Shown here: positions 9,592 through 19,056 of the stretch, piece after piece
Layout: each line of letters starts with the position of its first letter
Numbering within the stretch: the first letter of the stretch is position 1
Source: Candidatus Gastranaerophilales bacterium
GTDB taxonomy: Bacteria > Cyanobacteriota > Vampirovibrionia > Gastranaerophilales > Gastranaerophilaceae
Length of the DNA stretch: 64,000 bases
Assembly: GCA_944324485.1 (NCBI GenBank)
Contig: CALUWM010000007.1
Coordinates: forward strand, 1 to 64,000
Direction of reading: 5' to 3'
The notes under the pieces: model-generated
The model's database searches: none
What the model was told of the DNA's origin: nothing
Seen by the model: only the letters and a program-made list of their open reading frames with translations
Program-made: the position numbers and the translations under genes

Positions 9592-9875
9592 AAAATAATA
9601 AAGAAAAAATCGAAAAAAGACTTGAAGATAAATTTTTTAGCAAAATGAAAAAGGGCGAAAGATTTTTTGTCGTTGATTTAACCAGTGTCAGTTTGTTTGA
9701 TGCAAAAAGTCTGAATGGTATTGCAAAAAATGAAACAAGATACAAAGAAATTCCTTTTTTGTATCTTGTTTCAAGTTATATAAGAAATTCTGCCATTGAT
9801 ATAGCTAATTCAAAATTAAATTACATTGCAAAAAAAGAAGCGTACTCTTGGACAATTTACGAATTTCAATATTAG
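9588..9875 (+). pseudogene. Out-of-frame C-terminal part of the GT39-like protein
   Basis: About 95 codons open without a start of their own: TTA GAA AAT AAT AAA leads into KEKIEKRLEDKFF, then KGERFFVVDLTSV, and ends TIYEFQY. An ATG at 9645 exists but has no ribosome binding site. The text reads as the soluble periplasmic tail of the preceding transferase and follows directly on the T9 run. It is either a real frameshift, a sequencing error in a homopolymer, or the product of slippage. It ends 4 nt inside the convergent clpP end. Confidence 0.75.
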
Positions 9876-10480
9876 TCTTTAGTGATTATTTTATCAATAA
9901 GTCCATATTTTAGTGCTTCTTCGGCACTCATGAAATTATCTCTTTCTGTATCTTTTTTGATTGTTTCTATTTTTTGTCCTGTGTGTTCAGCTAAAAGCTC
10001 ATTTAACATAGCTTTCATTCTAAGAATTTCTTTTGCTTCAATTTCGATATCCGTAGCTTGTCCTTTTGCTCCTCCTAAGGGTTGGTGAATCATTATTCTT
10101 GAATTTGGTAGTGCAAGACGTTTGCCTTTTGTGCCTCCTGAAAGTAAAAAAGCACCCATTGAAGCGGCATCACCGAGACAAATCGTTGAAACATCGGATT
10201 TTATTAGTTTCATTGTGTCGTATATTGCCATTCCTGCGGTAATTACACCTCCTGGAGAATTAATATAGAGCATGATGTCTTTTTCGGAATTTTCGCTATC
10301 TAATAATAAAAGTTGTGCTACAACAGAGTTTGCAACATCATCATCTATTTCTGAACCAAGAAAAATAATTCTCTCTCTAAGCAGTCTGGAAAAAATATCG
10401 AATGATCTTTCTCCTCTGCTTGAAGCTTCAATTACTGTTGGAACATAGTCTATAATTTTGTATTCATTTATACCGTACAT
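9872..10480 (-). CDS. clpP: ATP-dependent Clp protease proteolytic subunit
   Basis: 202 aa, normal ClpP length. The catalytic triad is Ser107 (GDAASMGA), His132 (MIHQPLGG) and Asp181 ([12 protein letters not shown]). Fourteen subunits form the chamber that degrades unfolded substrates delivered by ClpX or ClpA/C. It stands alone; neither tig nor clpX is adjacent, unlike in many bacteria. AAGGGAAAAAATT precedes the ATG on the coding strand. Its stop region overlaps the end of the frameshifted glycosyltransferase by 4 nt. Confidence 0.97.
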   Translation of the reverse strand: MYGINEYKIIDYVPTVIEASSRGERSFDIFSRLLRERIIFLGSEIDDDVANSVVAQLLLLDSENSEKDIMLYINSPGGVITAGMAIYDTMKLIKSDVSTICLGDAASMGAFLLSGGTKGKRLALPNSRIMIHQPLGGAKGQATDIEIEAKEILRMKAMLNELLAEHTGQKIETIKKDTERDNFMSAEEALKYGLIDKIITKD

Positions 10481-10673
10481 AATTTTTTCCCTTTTTTTAA
10501 TATTATAATATAAAATTTATTTTAATTTTCATTTGATTTCAGTATTTTATTAAGGTATTTTACATTTCTGACAAATAAAACAGGAATTTGTTTTTTTGTA
10601 GTAAAATGAAATAGGATACATTGCCTGTTATTTGGATTAATCCCTTAAATGTAGTCTGTAAGAAGGAAAAAAG

Positions 10674-12050
10674 ATGTATAACGTTGCAATAATCGGTGGC
10701 GGACCTGCAGGTATTTTTACTGCTCTTGAAATTACAAAATTAAAACCTGATTGGAAGGTTTTGTTAGTTGAAAAAGGTAGAAAGATAGAAAAAAGAATAT
10801 GCCCCATAAGAGAGGGACATAAAAAATGTTTGTCTTGTAAGACTTGTGGTTTATTGTGCGGATGGGGCGGAGCAGGAGCTTTTTCTGATGGTAAATTAAC
10901 TTTAACCCCTGAAGTTGGCGGACATTTGGTTGATTATATGCCATATGGTGAAGTAGAAAATTTAATTAAGTATTGTGATAATATTTATCTTGACCATGGT
11001 GCAACGCAGACTGTTTTTGGTACAAATAGAGCTGATTTTGCAGATATCGAGCACGCTGCGACATTGGCAGAGTTAAAATTAGTTCATTCTCCTGTTCGTC
11101 ATTTGGGAACAGAAAAATCTCTTGCGGTTCTAAAATCTATGCAGGATTATTTGGAGTCTAGAATTGATATTATTAACAATGAACAAGTTGAAGAATTAAT
11201 TATAAAAGATGACGTAATTAAAGGTTTCACTACTCGCGAGGGAAAAGAATATTTGGCAGATTACGTTGTTGTTGCTCCAGGTAGAGAAGGGGCAGATTGG
11301 CTGAGCCAACAATTTATTAAACATAAAGTTGAAATGGTGAATAACGCAGTCGATGTTGGTGTTCGTGTAGAACTTCCGGCAGCAGTTATGGAGCCTATTA
11401 CTTCAAGATTGTATGAATCGAAATTAATATATCATGCTCCAACTTTTGGTGATGAAGTTAGGACATTTTGTATGAATCCTAATGGTGAAGTTGTAAATGA
11501 AAATTATAATGGTATTTCTACCGTAAATGGTCATTCATATGCGGATAAAAAGACTCCAAATACAAATTTTGCACTTTTAGTTTCAAAAAAATTCACTGAG
11601 CCTTTTCATGAGCCTATAAAATACGGTCAACATATTGCATCTTTAGCAAATATGCTCTCGGGTGGAATTTTGGTCCAAAGGTTTGGAGATTTGCTTGACG
11701 GAAGACGTTCTACTCCGCAAAGAATTAAAGAATCAATCATTCAGCCTACACTTGAATGTGCTACCCCTGGGGATTTAAGTCTTGTTTTACCTTATCGTCA
11801 GTTATTAAGTATAATTGAAATGCTTTATGCACTTGATAAGATAGCTCCGGGTGTTGCTTCAAGATATACATTGTTGTACGGAATTGAAGTTAAATTTTAT
11901 TCCGCAAGAGTTTTGGTTTCAAATGAGCTTGAAACGCTTGGTGTTAAAAATCTCTTTGCAATAGGTGATGGGGCAGGTGTAACAAGAGGATTAATGCAAG
12001 CAAGTGCTTCTGGTGTACATGTTGCAAGAGTTATTGCAAGTAGAAAATAG
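10674..12050 (+). CDS. FAD-dependent dehydrogenase (COG2509-like)
   Basis: 458 aa. The N-terminal Rossmann motif GGGPAG (8-13) binds FAD, the acidic end of strand 2 is VEKG (32-35), and GDGAG near the C-terminus is the second FAD motif. A cysteine cluster follows the first motif (C43, C52, C55, C58, C62) and WGGAGAFSDGKL comes next, a hallmark of the uncharacterised COG2509 flavoproteins. The cluster could hold Fe-S or zinc; which is not known. RBS AAGGAAAAA lies upstream of the ATG. The next two genes follow at 17 and 2 nt on the same strand, so a three-gene operon with the HgdC-type ATPase is likely. Confidence 0.85.
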   Translation: MYNVAIIGGGPAGIFTALEITKLKPDWKVLLVEKGRKIEKRICPIREGHKKCLSCKTCGLLCGWGGAGAFSDGKLTLTPEVGGHLVDYMPYGEVENLIKYCDNIYLDHGATQTVFGTNRADFADIEHAATLAELKLVHSPVRHLGTEKSLAVLKSMQDYLESRIDIINNEQVEELIIKDDVIKGFTTREGKEYLADYVVVAPGREGADWLSQQFIKHKVEMVNNAVDVGVRVELPAAVMEPITSRLYESKLIYHAPTFGDEVRTFCMNPNGEVVNENYNGISTVNGHSYADKKTPNTNFALLVSKKFTEPFHEPIKYGQHIASLANMLSGGILVQRFGDLLDGRRSTPQRIKESIIQPTLECATPGDLSLVLPYRQLLSIIEMLYALDKIAPGVASRYTLLYGIEVKFYSARVLVSNELETLGVKNLFAIGDGAGVTRGLMQASASGVHVARVIASRK

Positions 12051-12067
12051 ACATAAAATTATTAATT

Positions 12068-12802
12068 ATGACTAAAGATATTATTGCTTTTTGGGGGTAT
12101 CCTGAAAAGAGCTTGATAAAGAGAACAAAACTTCAATATCCGAATGCAAAATGGGTTGATTTGGATATTGATGTTGGAGCACCTGATTTAAAATTATTAC
12201 CCGAGAACTATTGTGTAATAATTAAAAATATTTATAATAATGCTTTATTTTTAAAAGATGAAATAATAGAGATTTTGGCTCCTGTTGGAAAAGATAAATG
12301 TGATAGTGCTTATTTTGCAAGTGAAATTTTAAAAGAAGCAGGTTTTAAGGTAGTTCAGTCAGTTTTTGAAGATGTTTGTTTTGATTTGACAAAAATTAAT
12401 GTTCCTATTTCAAAGAGCTCCTTGCCTCTTAAGGAAAAAATTGAATTAATCACAAAAAATATAGTTGAGCAAAAGGAATATAATCATTTGCAGCAAATAA
12501 AGCCAAAATTTGGGTTTTGGGGTGTTCCGCCAAATGACTTATCATTATTAGATTTGTTTCCTGATGAAACAGAGGTTTTTGGCTGGTGTAGAGCTGTTGA
12601 AGCAGGTTATCCCGGAGATTTTAAGCTTGAGACTTATGTTGATAAAAATATTCCTACGATATTTTTTACACAGGCTTTTTGTTCTAAAACCCAGCTTGCA
12701 AAATATCTTGCAAACAAGTATGAAGGGCTTTTTATTGATGTTGATGTTTGTCCGAACGCTTCTATTAGGGCGAAAATAGAGGCATTTTTAAAATTGAGGT
12801 AA
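12068..12802 (+). CDS. Unknown protein with two FWGxP repeats, partner of the next gene
   Basis: 244 aa, soluble, family not recognised. The two halves each begin with the same pattern: AFWGYPEKSL near residue 7 and GFWGVPPNDL near residue 150, suggesting an internal duplication of an alpha/beta unit. Six cysteines are spread along it (for example GWCRA, AFCSK, DVCPN), enough for metal or cluster binding but not in a classical motif. It is placed between a flavoprotein and a HgdC-type ATPase, with a 2-nt gap to the latter. Position suggests it is the target of the ATPase or part of a shared complex (inference). It does not look like a canonical 2-hydroxyacyl-CoA dehydratase subunit. Confidence 0.75.
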   Translation: MTKDIIAFWGYPEKSLIKRTKLQYPNAKWVDLDIDVGAPDLKLLPENYCVIIKNIYNNALFLKDEIIEILAPVGKDKCDSAYFASEILKEAGFKVVQSVFEDVCFDLTKINVPISKSSLPLKEKIELITKNIVEQKEYNHLQQIKPKFGFWGVPPNDLSLLDLFPDETEVFGWCRAVEAGYPGDFKLETYVDKNIPTIFFTQAFCSKTQLAKYLANKYEGLFIDVDVCPNASIRAKIEAFLKLR

Positions 12803-12804
12803 AA

Positions 12805-13455
12805 ATGGAAATATATGTTGATGCCGGCACAACTTGGACTAAGATTTTAAAAGTTATTGAAAATGAAAAAAAATATGAAGTCATACCAACAAGAGACTTA
12901 AAAAAGCTTAATTTAATACCTAAAAAGGCTACGGGACATAGTGTTATACAGGCTCAAAATTATGAAAATGAAGTTGTGGCTTTAGCTAACGGTGCAAAAA
13001 AATATTTAGAGGATGATTTTATTGCACTTGATTTAGGTTCCAGAGACATAAAGTGGGTAAAATATCAAAACAAGAAATTTCAAGATATGGACTGGAATTC
13101 TTCATGTGCAAGTGCAACAGGTGCTACTGTTGAAATGCTTTTAAAATTTTATAATGTTGATGTTTGTGATTTGGTTTATACGAAAGAAAAATATGCAATA
13201 ACATGCGGTATTTTTGGTTTGGAAAAGATTATGGACGATGTATCAAAGGGGCTTGAACCAAATATTGCAATTTCTAAATTTATACACGGAATTGCCTATA
13301 ATGCTTATATTTTTACTAAAAGTCCCGAAAAAATTTGTATATCAGGTGGATTTTGCGAGAATGAATGTTTTATTAAGTGTTTAAAGCAATATTGCAAAGT
13401 TGTTTCTTTGGGTAGATTTGTTTTGGTAGATGGCCTATTAGCTTTAGCTAGTTAG
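12805..13455 (+). CDS. HgdC/BadF/BcrA/BcrD-type [4Fe-4S] ATPase activator
   Basis: 216 aa, somewhat shorter than the usual 255-270. It has the ASKHA-fold order of this family: phosphate-1 VDAGTTWTK (5-13), NYENEVVALANGAK (52-65), phosphate-2 LDLGSRDIK (76-83), SSCASATG (C101), ITCGIFG (C134), and the adenosine motif ISGGFCENE (179-187). C101 and C134 match the two cysteines by which each subunit of the HgdC dimer holds the bridging [4Fe-4S] cluster. Known members couple ATP hydrolysis to injection of a low-potential electron into a dehydratase or benzoyl-CoA reductase. No such enzyme is beside it; the upstream 244-aa protein is the likely partner. It overlaps the convergent cheA gene by 8 nt. 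Confidence 0.85.
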   Translation: MEIYVDAGTTWTKILKVIENEKKYEVIPTRDLKKLNLIPKKATGHSVIQAQNYENEVVALANGAKKYLEDDFIALDLGSRDIKWVKYQNKKFQDMDWNSSCASATGATVEMLLKFYNVDVCDLVYTKEKYAITCGIFGLEKIMDDVSKGLEPNIAISKFIHGIAYNAYIFTKSPEKICISGGFCENECFIKCLKQYCKVVSLGRFVLVDGLLALAS

Positions 13456-16400
13456 ATTTAAATATTTTTTCAATTTCTGCAATAAGTTCTTCTTGTTTAA
13501 ATAAATTTTTCTCTATATAAGTGCTGATTTTTGTTTCTTTTGCTTCATTTATATATTTTTCTTTTGGTTCAGAGCTTACAACTATGACAGGTGTATCTTC
13601 ATATTCCGGATTTTTTCTAAGTTCTCTTATAAATTCAAAGCCGTTCATTTCGGGCATTTGTACATCGGATATTATTAAATCGTATTTATTTTGGTTAGTT
13701 TTTTCAAGTGCGTTTATGGGATTTGTTGCAGTAGAAATATTGTATCCATAGTTGGATAGTATATTTTTTTGCAGAATTCTTGTTGTATGAGAATCATCAA
13801 CAATTAATATTTTATATTTGAAATTGTCTTGTGTTTTAATTATGCCATTTTTGGTAATTATTTTACTTTTAATTTTTTTAGAATTTATTGTGCTTATTAT
13901 ATCGGAAATATTTAATATAAGACATGCTTCACCATTTGCAAGGGTTGTAATGCCTGAAATGTGCTTAACTTTGTATAATGGTGGAGCTAGCTTTTTGTGT
14001 ACAATTTCTTGATCTGATATTAATTTTTCTACAATAATACCGAAAGCATTGTTATCTGTTTCAATAATCATTAAAGTATATTTATTTGTTTCTCTTGCTA
14101 CATTATCAAAATTTAAAATTTGCGATAGTGTATATATTACGATTGCTGTACCGTCATATATGTAATAATTTCTGTTATCTTTTTCAAAAATTTCGTCAGA
14201 ATTAATCCTTACTATGGTTTTAATAACTGATGTTTCAATTGCATATAGTTGTTTTTGTTCTTCAATAACAAATACTTTTTTTGTAGCAACAGTTGCAGGC
14301 AATATTATTCTTACTATTGTTCCTTTGTTTATTTCTGAAAAAATATCAACTCTTCCGTTTAGTTGATTAATTTTAGTGTTGACTATATCAAGTCCTAAAC
14401 CCCTGCCTGATAGTTCTGTTACAAAGTCTTCGGTTGAAAAGCCCGGATAAAATATCAGATTTGTGAGTTCTTCATCACTAATTGCATTTAATTCATCTTC
14501 TGTCAAAAGTTTTTTTTCAAGAGCCTTTGCTTTTATTTTTTGAATATCAAGTCCCCTGCCGTCATCTTTTACATCGATTATAATTTTATTGTCTTTATAT
14601 GTTGCATTAATTTCAATTTTTCCTATGGGATTTTTATTTAACGATTTTCTTGTTTCTATTTCTTCAATACCATGGTCAATAGAATTTCTTATAATATGAA
14701 TAAGCGGGATTTTTATTTCCTCGATTATTGTTTTATCCGCTGTTATGTCTGAACCTTCTATAATTAAATCTATTTTTTTGTTTTTATCACGTGCTATATT
14801 GTGCACCATTCTGGGAAAGAGTTGAAAAATGGTCGATAGGGGTAAAATTCTCATGTTTTTAACCATTGCTTCAATTTCTGTTGTTGTTGAATTGAGTTTT
14901 GTTTCGCTTTCTTGGAGTTGTTTAAATAAAGTAGCCATTTCTTTTATAAGGTAGGCTATTTTTTCTTGATGCTGTTCTGCAAGAGTACAGAGTTGTTTGT
15001 TGTATGCTATTATTTTTCTATAATTTTGCATTTCGTCATTTATTGGATTAGATAAATATTTTTTATCAAAATATTTTATATAATATCCCATTTTGATAAA
15101 GTTTTTTTGCCAATCAGATAAATCATTGCTTATTTTTTTTGCAAGAGAGAGTTGTTCATTGGTTTTAATTTTTGAGACAATCAATTCTCCAATTTGACCA
15201 ACTAAATTGTCAAGTTTTGATGAATCTACCCTTAGGGTTTTTATTTCGGTATTAGTGATAGTATTTAGGATTTCTTTTTGTGTTAATTCGCCTTGAGAAT
15301 GTGTTTTTTCATTTTTTTCGTTTTGTTCTTTGTGCTGAAATTTTGTCATTGTTTTAATGACATCTGCTTTAATTAAGGCTTCTTTTATTTGTTGTTTGTT
15401 GTTTGATTTTATTGAATTTAAGAGTTCTTTTATTCCAAGTGTTATATCATTAGTTGTTGTTATATTTTTGTTTTTAAATATTTCAAGTATTTCTTTGATG
15501 TTTTTGTATATGTTTTTTATTTGGGTATCATTTTCTTTTAAGATTAAATCGTTTATAGTATCAATAATTTCTTTTAAGAAACTGCTATTTAATTCAAGCA
15601 AGGGTAATTTTTCAATTATCTCATCTAATTTTTCAATTTTTGGAGGATTTATTTCTTGAATTTGGGGAATGTTATTTGTTTCATTTTCTTTTAACTTCTC
15701 TTCTACAATTTCAAAATAGTCTTTTCTTGGTATAAGTTCTTTGTCTGCATATTGTATTATAGCTTCAATTAAGGCTGTTGCACAGTTATTGACTTCAAGA
15801 AAGGAAAACTCTTTGTTATCTGAATTTCTAAATTTATCAAGGGCATTTAGGATGTTTTGTGCAAAGTTTTCAAAAGATGAAGCGATGTTTGAATCTATTG
15901 TTTTTATTGTGCTTTCAAATGTTCTTATGTTGCTTTCTATTTCATAAATTTTTTCAAATTTTTTGTTTTTTCTTGCGTATGAAATTATATATAAAATGTC
16001 TATTATTATATTTTCGATTTTTTCGAATTTTTCTAAAAACTCCTTTTTGGCAGGATTGTTTTCAATTTCATTTTCATAATTTTGAGTTTTTATATTTTGA
16101 TAGTTATTAATAATATTTTCAAGTTTTTCAATATAATTTTGGGTTTCAGATGATTTATATTCTTCTTTTTGCATAACTGTTTTGTTAATTAAAGAGGAAA
16201 TAAATTCTAAACATTCTGAAATCGTGTCTGCAATATTTGATGACATTATAAGCTTGTTTTCTTTAACAAGGCTTATTATGTCTTCTATTTTATGTGCTAT
16301 GTTTTGTATGTCTTCAAAACCAAGCATTCTTGCTGAGCCTTTTAGGGAGTGTGCATCTCTAAAAAGTTGCATTGCAATTTCAGTATTTGAACTGTCTTTT

Positions 16401-16501
16401 TCCAGCAACAAAAGTTTTCCATCCATTGATGAAATTATTTCCATACTTTCTTGCTGAAAAATATTTAAGATTTCATTTAGTTCTTCTTTTTGAAATTCCA
16501 T
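13448..16501 (-). CDS. Hybrid CheA-type histidine kinase with C-terminal receiver
   Basis: 1017 aa. Domains in order: HPt with phosphorylatable His51 (AHSLKGSARMLG); a long variable region (about 130-400); dimerisation helices (about 420-570); HATPase with N-box HIIRNSIDHG, DDGRGLD and SGRGLGLDIV; CheW-like regulatory domain (from VFVIEEQKQLYAIET); receiver (from ILIVDDSHTT, phosphoacceptor in ISDVQMPEMNG). A receiver fused to CheA is typical of ChpA/PilL and cyanobacterial motility kinases. It lies 15 nt after the MCP gene in the same unit. CheR, CheB and CheZ genes are not seen here. It could steer flagella or pili; the flagellar genes nearby favour flagella without proving it. Confidence 0.9.
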   Translation of the reverse strand: MEFQKEELNEILNIFQQESMEIISSMDGKLLLLEKDSSNTEIAMQLFRDAHSLKGSARMLGFEDIQNIAHKIEDIISLVKENKLIMSSNIADTISECLEFISSLINKTVMQKEEYKSSETQNYIEKLENIINNYQNIKTQNYENEIENNPAKKEFLEKFEKIENIIIDILYIISYARKNKKFEKIYEIESNIRTFESTIKTIDSNIASSFENFAQNILNALDKFRNSDNKEFSFLEVNNCATALIEAIIQYADKELIPRKDYFEIVEEKLKENETNNIPQIQEINPPKIEKLDEIIEKLPLLELNSSFLKEIIDTINDLILKENDTQIKNIYKNIKEILEIFKNKNITTTNDITLGIKELLNSIKSNNKQQIKEALIKADVIKTMTKFQHKEQNEKNEKTHSQGELTQKEILNTITNTEIKTLRVDSSKLDNLVGQIGELIVSKIKTNEQLSLAKKISNDLSDWQKNFIKMGYYIKYFDKKYLSNPINDEMQNYRKIIAYNKQLCTLAEQHQEKIAYLIKEMATLFKQLQESETKLNSTTTEIEAMVKNMRILPLSTIFQLFPRMVHNIARDKNKKIDLIIEGSDITADKTIIEEIKIPLIHIIRNSIDHGIEEIETRKSLNKNPIGKIEINATYKDNKIIIDVKDDGRGLDIQKIKAKALEKKLLTEDELNAISDEELTNLIFYPGFSTEDFVTELSGRGLGLDIVNTKINQLNGRVDIFSEINKGTIVRIILPATVATKKVFVIEEQKQLYAIETSVIKTIVRINSDEIFEKDNRNYYIYDGTAIVIYTLSQILNFDNVARETNKYTLMIIETDNNAFGIIVEKLISDQEIVHKKLAPPLYKVKHISGITTLANGEACLILNISDIISTINSKKIKSKIITKNGIIKTQDNFKYKILIVDDSHTTRILQKNILSNYGYNISTATNPINALEKTNQNKYDLIISDVQMPEMNGFEFIRELRKNPEYEDTPVIVVSSEPKEKYINEAKETKISTYIEKNLFKQEELIAEIEKIFKSN

Positions 16502-16516
16502 TTTAAAGCCTTAAAT

Positions 16517-17566
16517 TTAAACAATAGATTGCTTTAAATTATTAGAAGCAGATTCAATTTTTTCAAATATTGTATCATTTTCGTCTGTAATTTTTTGACT
16601 TTCTTCAACGATTTGAGAAATTTCTTTCATATAATTATCAGTTGTTATCGAATCTGTCTGGATTTGTTTGGATGAAATTATGATTTCTTTCATGTTTGTT
16701 GAAATTTCATTCATGACATTTATTAGTTGTTCTATGTTTTCACTTATTATATGAGCGTGTTCAAGCCCTGATTCTATTTCTTTTGTGCCTTCTTCGGTCG
16801 CTAAAACAGTTGAGTTTGCTGTTTGTTGAATATCGTTAATAAGAGAAATTATCTTTGTTGTTGCTTGTTTTGATTCATCTGCGAGTTTTCTGATTTCTGA
16901 AGCTACTACTGCAAAACCTTTTCCGTGCTCACCTGCTCTTGCCGCTTCAACAGCAGCGTTTAGTGCAAGCAGGTTGGTTTGTTCTGCTATATCTTCAACC
17001 AGGCCTACGGTTGATGAAATTGATTGTACAAAGTCTGAAAGTTCAAGTATCAATTCTGCGATTGTTTGAATTTTGTGTCTTATAGAGAACATTTTTTCAA
17101 TATTTGTTTTAATTGCGCCATATTCGCTATTAGTAAAATTTAGTGATTGGTTTGTTTTCTCTTGCGTTAAATCAGTAAGTTCTTTCATATTTTGTGAATA
17201 TTTTTGCAAGTTTTCAATTATATTTATAGCATCTTTAATTTTTGAATTTGAAATAACATTATTTTGTTTTTGAGAGTTATTTTTATTTTGTATTGTTTCA
17301 ATTTCTGTTATGGTAACATCTGTCGAAGAGGATATTACGTTATCTATAAGCCTTTTGATATCATTTTTATTGTATTCAAAAACCAAGAAAGTAATCAGAT
17401 AAAGTACCCCTAAGGTTACACCGAATTCTAACATTCCAAAATCTTGGAAATATACTACATAAAAAACGATTGATAAAACTATGAATATTGCAATACAATC
17501 AATTATTTGTTTCTTGATGAATTCTTTTGTTATATTAATTTTGCTTTTTTCTACTTCTTTTGACAT
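16517..17566 (-). CDS. Methyl-accepting chemotaxis protein without ligand domain
   Basis: 349 aa. Two membrane helices (about 19-39 and 47-64) are joined by only a few residues, so there is no periplasmic sensor domain. A linker (65-110) leads to the cytoplasmic signalling hairpin, with the CheW/CheA-binding tip at about 190-225 ([19 protein letters not shown] and the following [12 protein letters not shown]). Such receptors sense membrane state, redox or internal signals, or pass on signals from partners. It is first in a unit with the hybrid CheA and divergent from the receiver gene at 17632, with a 65-nt shared promoter region. Confidence 0.92.
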   Translation of the reverse strand: MSKEVEKSKINITKEFIKKQIIDCIAIFIVLSIVFYVVYFQDFGMLEFGVTLGVLYLITFLVFEYNKNDIKRLIDNVISSSTDVTITEIETIQNKNNSQKQNNVISNSKIKDAINIIENLQKYSQNMKELTDLTQEKTNQSLNFTNSEYGAIKTNIEKMFSIRHKIQTIAELILELSDFVQSISSTVGLVEDIAEQTNLLALNAAVEAARAGEHGKGFAVVASEIRKLADESKQATTKIISLINDIQQTANSTVLATEEGTKEIESGLEHAHIISENIEQLINVMNEISTNMKEIIISSKQIQTDSITTDNYMKEISQIVEESQKITDENDTIFEKIESASNNLKQSIV

Positions 17567-17631
17567 ATTTCACCTTTTAATAAAAAAATGTATAATTACA
17601 TTATATAAAATTATGTTAAATAAGTTAAGTT

Positions 17632-19056
17632 ATGATAAAAAAAGTAATTATTATAGATGATAGTTCAACGGCTCTTAATTTATTAAAAGCGACTTTTGAA
17701 AATTGTTTTTGGGAAGTATATGTTGCAAAAACAGCTGTTGTTGCATATGATTTAATATTTAAAGTTGCTCCGGATTTAATTGTAACTGATGCTATAATGC
17801 CTGTCGTGGGTGGTTTTCAGTTAGTTAAAACAATAAGAAAAAATGAAAAAATTTCAAAAATTCCGGTGATAGTGTATAGTGTTTTACCTGAAAAAAATGC
17901 AAAATTTTACATAAAAGAAGATTCTATTGAGTATTTTTTAAGCAAAGATGATAATTACGATGAATTAATAAAACTTGCTGAAGAAATAACAAAAAAGTAT
18001 CCTCTTGATGAAGCTTATAAAGAGGAAATTTTAAAAGAGATAAGTAATAACGAAGAAAATATAATAGAAGATGTTATTCAAGAACCTGAAGTAGATGAAG
18101 TAATTGAAGAAGAAAAAGAGCCGGAGATTAATTTTGAGTTATTAGAAAGTGAGATAAAAGAAAATTGCGACTATTCTTTAGAAGATAAAAAATTATTTTC
18201 GGATTTATTTAAGGTTATGTATCCTTATTTGGATTATGATTTAATGATTGTTTTTCCTTATTTTTCTGAGGAAAATAAAAAATTTGTTTATTTTGATATA
18301 AAAGACATAATTATAAGTCGCTTTTTTCAAAGTTATATTTTAAATAAGTTAGCTGCAGATGATGTTGTTTTGTTTAAGAAATATGCACCAAACTTAAATA
18401 CAATTTTAAAAGAAGAAGAATTTTTATCAAAATTGGAATTTAGTTTTGAATATAAAGGTGCTAAAACTGTTTATGTTGCTTTTTATTCTAAAAAAGCAAA
18501 TAAATGGCAAAATGAAGATAATATTGAATCGATAAAGAGAGTTTTAGAAAAATTATTTAAAAATCGATATATTGATAAATTCTTAAAACACAATAAAAAA
18601 GATGGGATTTCAAATAAATATTATTCAAATAAGTCAGATTTAGATATATATAATAAATTTGAAACTGAAGAGAAAAATTCATATGTCGGGATTTTAGATA
18701 TAACCAATTTTTCTGACTTAAAAGCAAATTTTTCGGTCGAAGAATTAGATATTATCAATTCTAGAATTTCACAAAAAATTATAAATTATATTGATAAAGA
18801 TGAATATGTTTTTAAAAATGATGAAGATGAGTATATAGTTTTAATATACGCAAAGAATGAAAATCGTGCAGCATATAAATTTAATTGTATTATAAGACTT
18901 TTGGATGAAATTTCTTATAATAATTATCATATTGAGTCTGTTGTAGGAGCAAGCTGTTGTATTATAGATAAAGTTTTTAATATCAGAGAAGCCCAGAAAA
19001 CAGCAAGAGTTGCGCTTGAATTTACAAGCGCATCTGACAGAGTGGTGGTGCAGTAG
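17632..19056 (+). CDS. Response regulator with degenerate GGDEF-like C-terminus
   Basis: 474 aa. The receiver (1-120) looks functional: D9-D10 pocket, D53 phosphoacceptor (LIVTDAIMP), Lys about 105 (FLSKDDN). An acidic linker (about 128-165, many Glu) is followed by a GAF-like region (about 170-310) and a C-terminal region (about 340-474) with the order of a GGDEF domain (VGILDITNFSDLKANF, then NDEDEYIVLIYAK in place of GGDEF) but no catalytic signature. It is likely an effector that talks to another protein, not a cyclase. It is divergent from the MCP/CheA unit. Its TAG stop shares one base with the GTG start of the double-CheW gene, so translation is coupled. Confidence 0.8.
   Translation: MIKKVIIIDDSSTALNLLKATFENCFWEVYVAKTAVVAYDLIFKVAPDLIVTDAIMPVVGGFQLVKTIRKNEKISKIPVIVYSVLPEKNAKFYIKEDSIEYFLSKDDNYDELIKLAEEITKKYPLDEAYKEEILKEISNNEENIIEDVIQEPEVDEVIEEEKEPEINFELLESEIKENCDYSLEDKKLFSDLFKVMYPYLDYDLMIVFPYFSEENKKFVYFDIKDIIISRFFQSYILNKLAADDVVLFKKYAPNLNTILKEEEFLSKLEFSFEYKGAKTVYVAFYSKKANKWQNEDNIESIKRVLEKLFKNRYIDKFLKHNKKDGISNKYYSNKSDLDIYNKFETEEKNSYVGILDITNFSDLKANFSVEELDIINSRISQKIINYIDKDEYVFKNDEDEYIVLIYAKNENRAAYKFNCIIRLLDEISYNNYHIESVVGASCCIIDKVFNIREAQKTARVALEFTSASDRVVVQ

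Noticed and set aside
17632..19056. Active diguanylate cyclase
   Set aside because: The expected GGDEF position reads NDEDE and the metal-binding residues are not in register, so activity is not supported.
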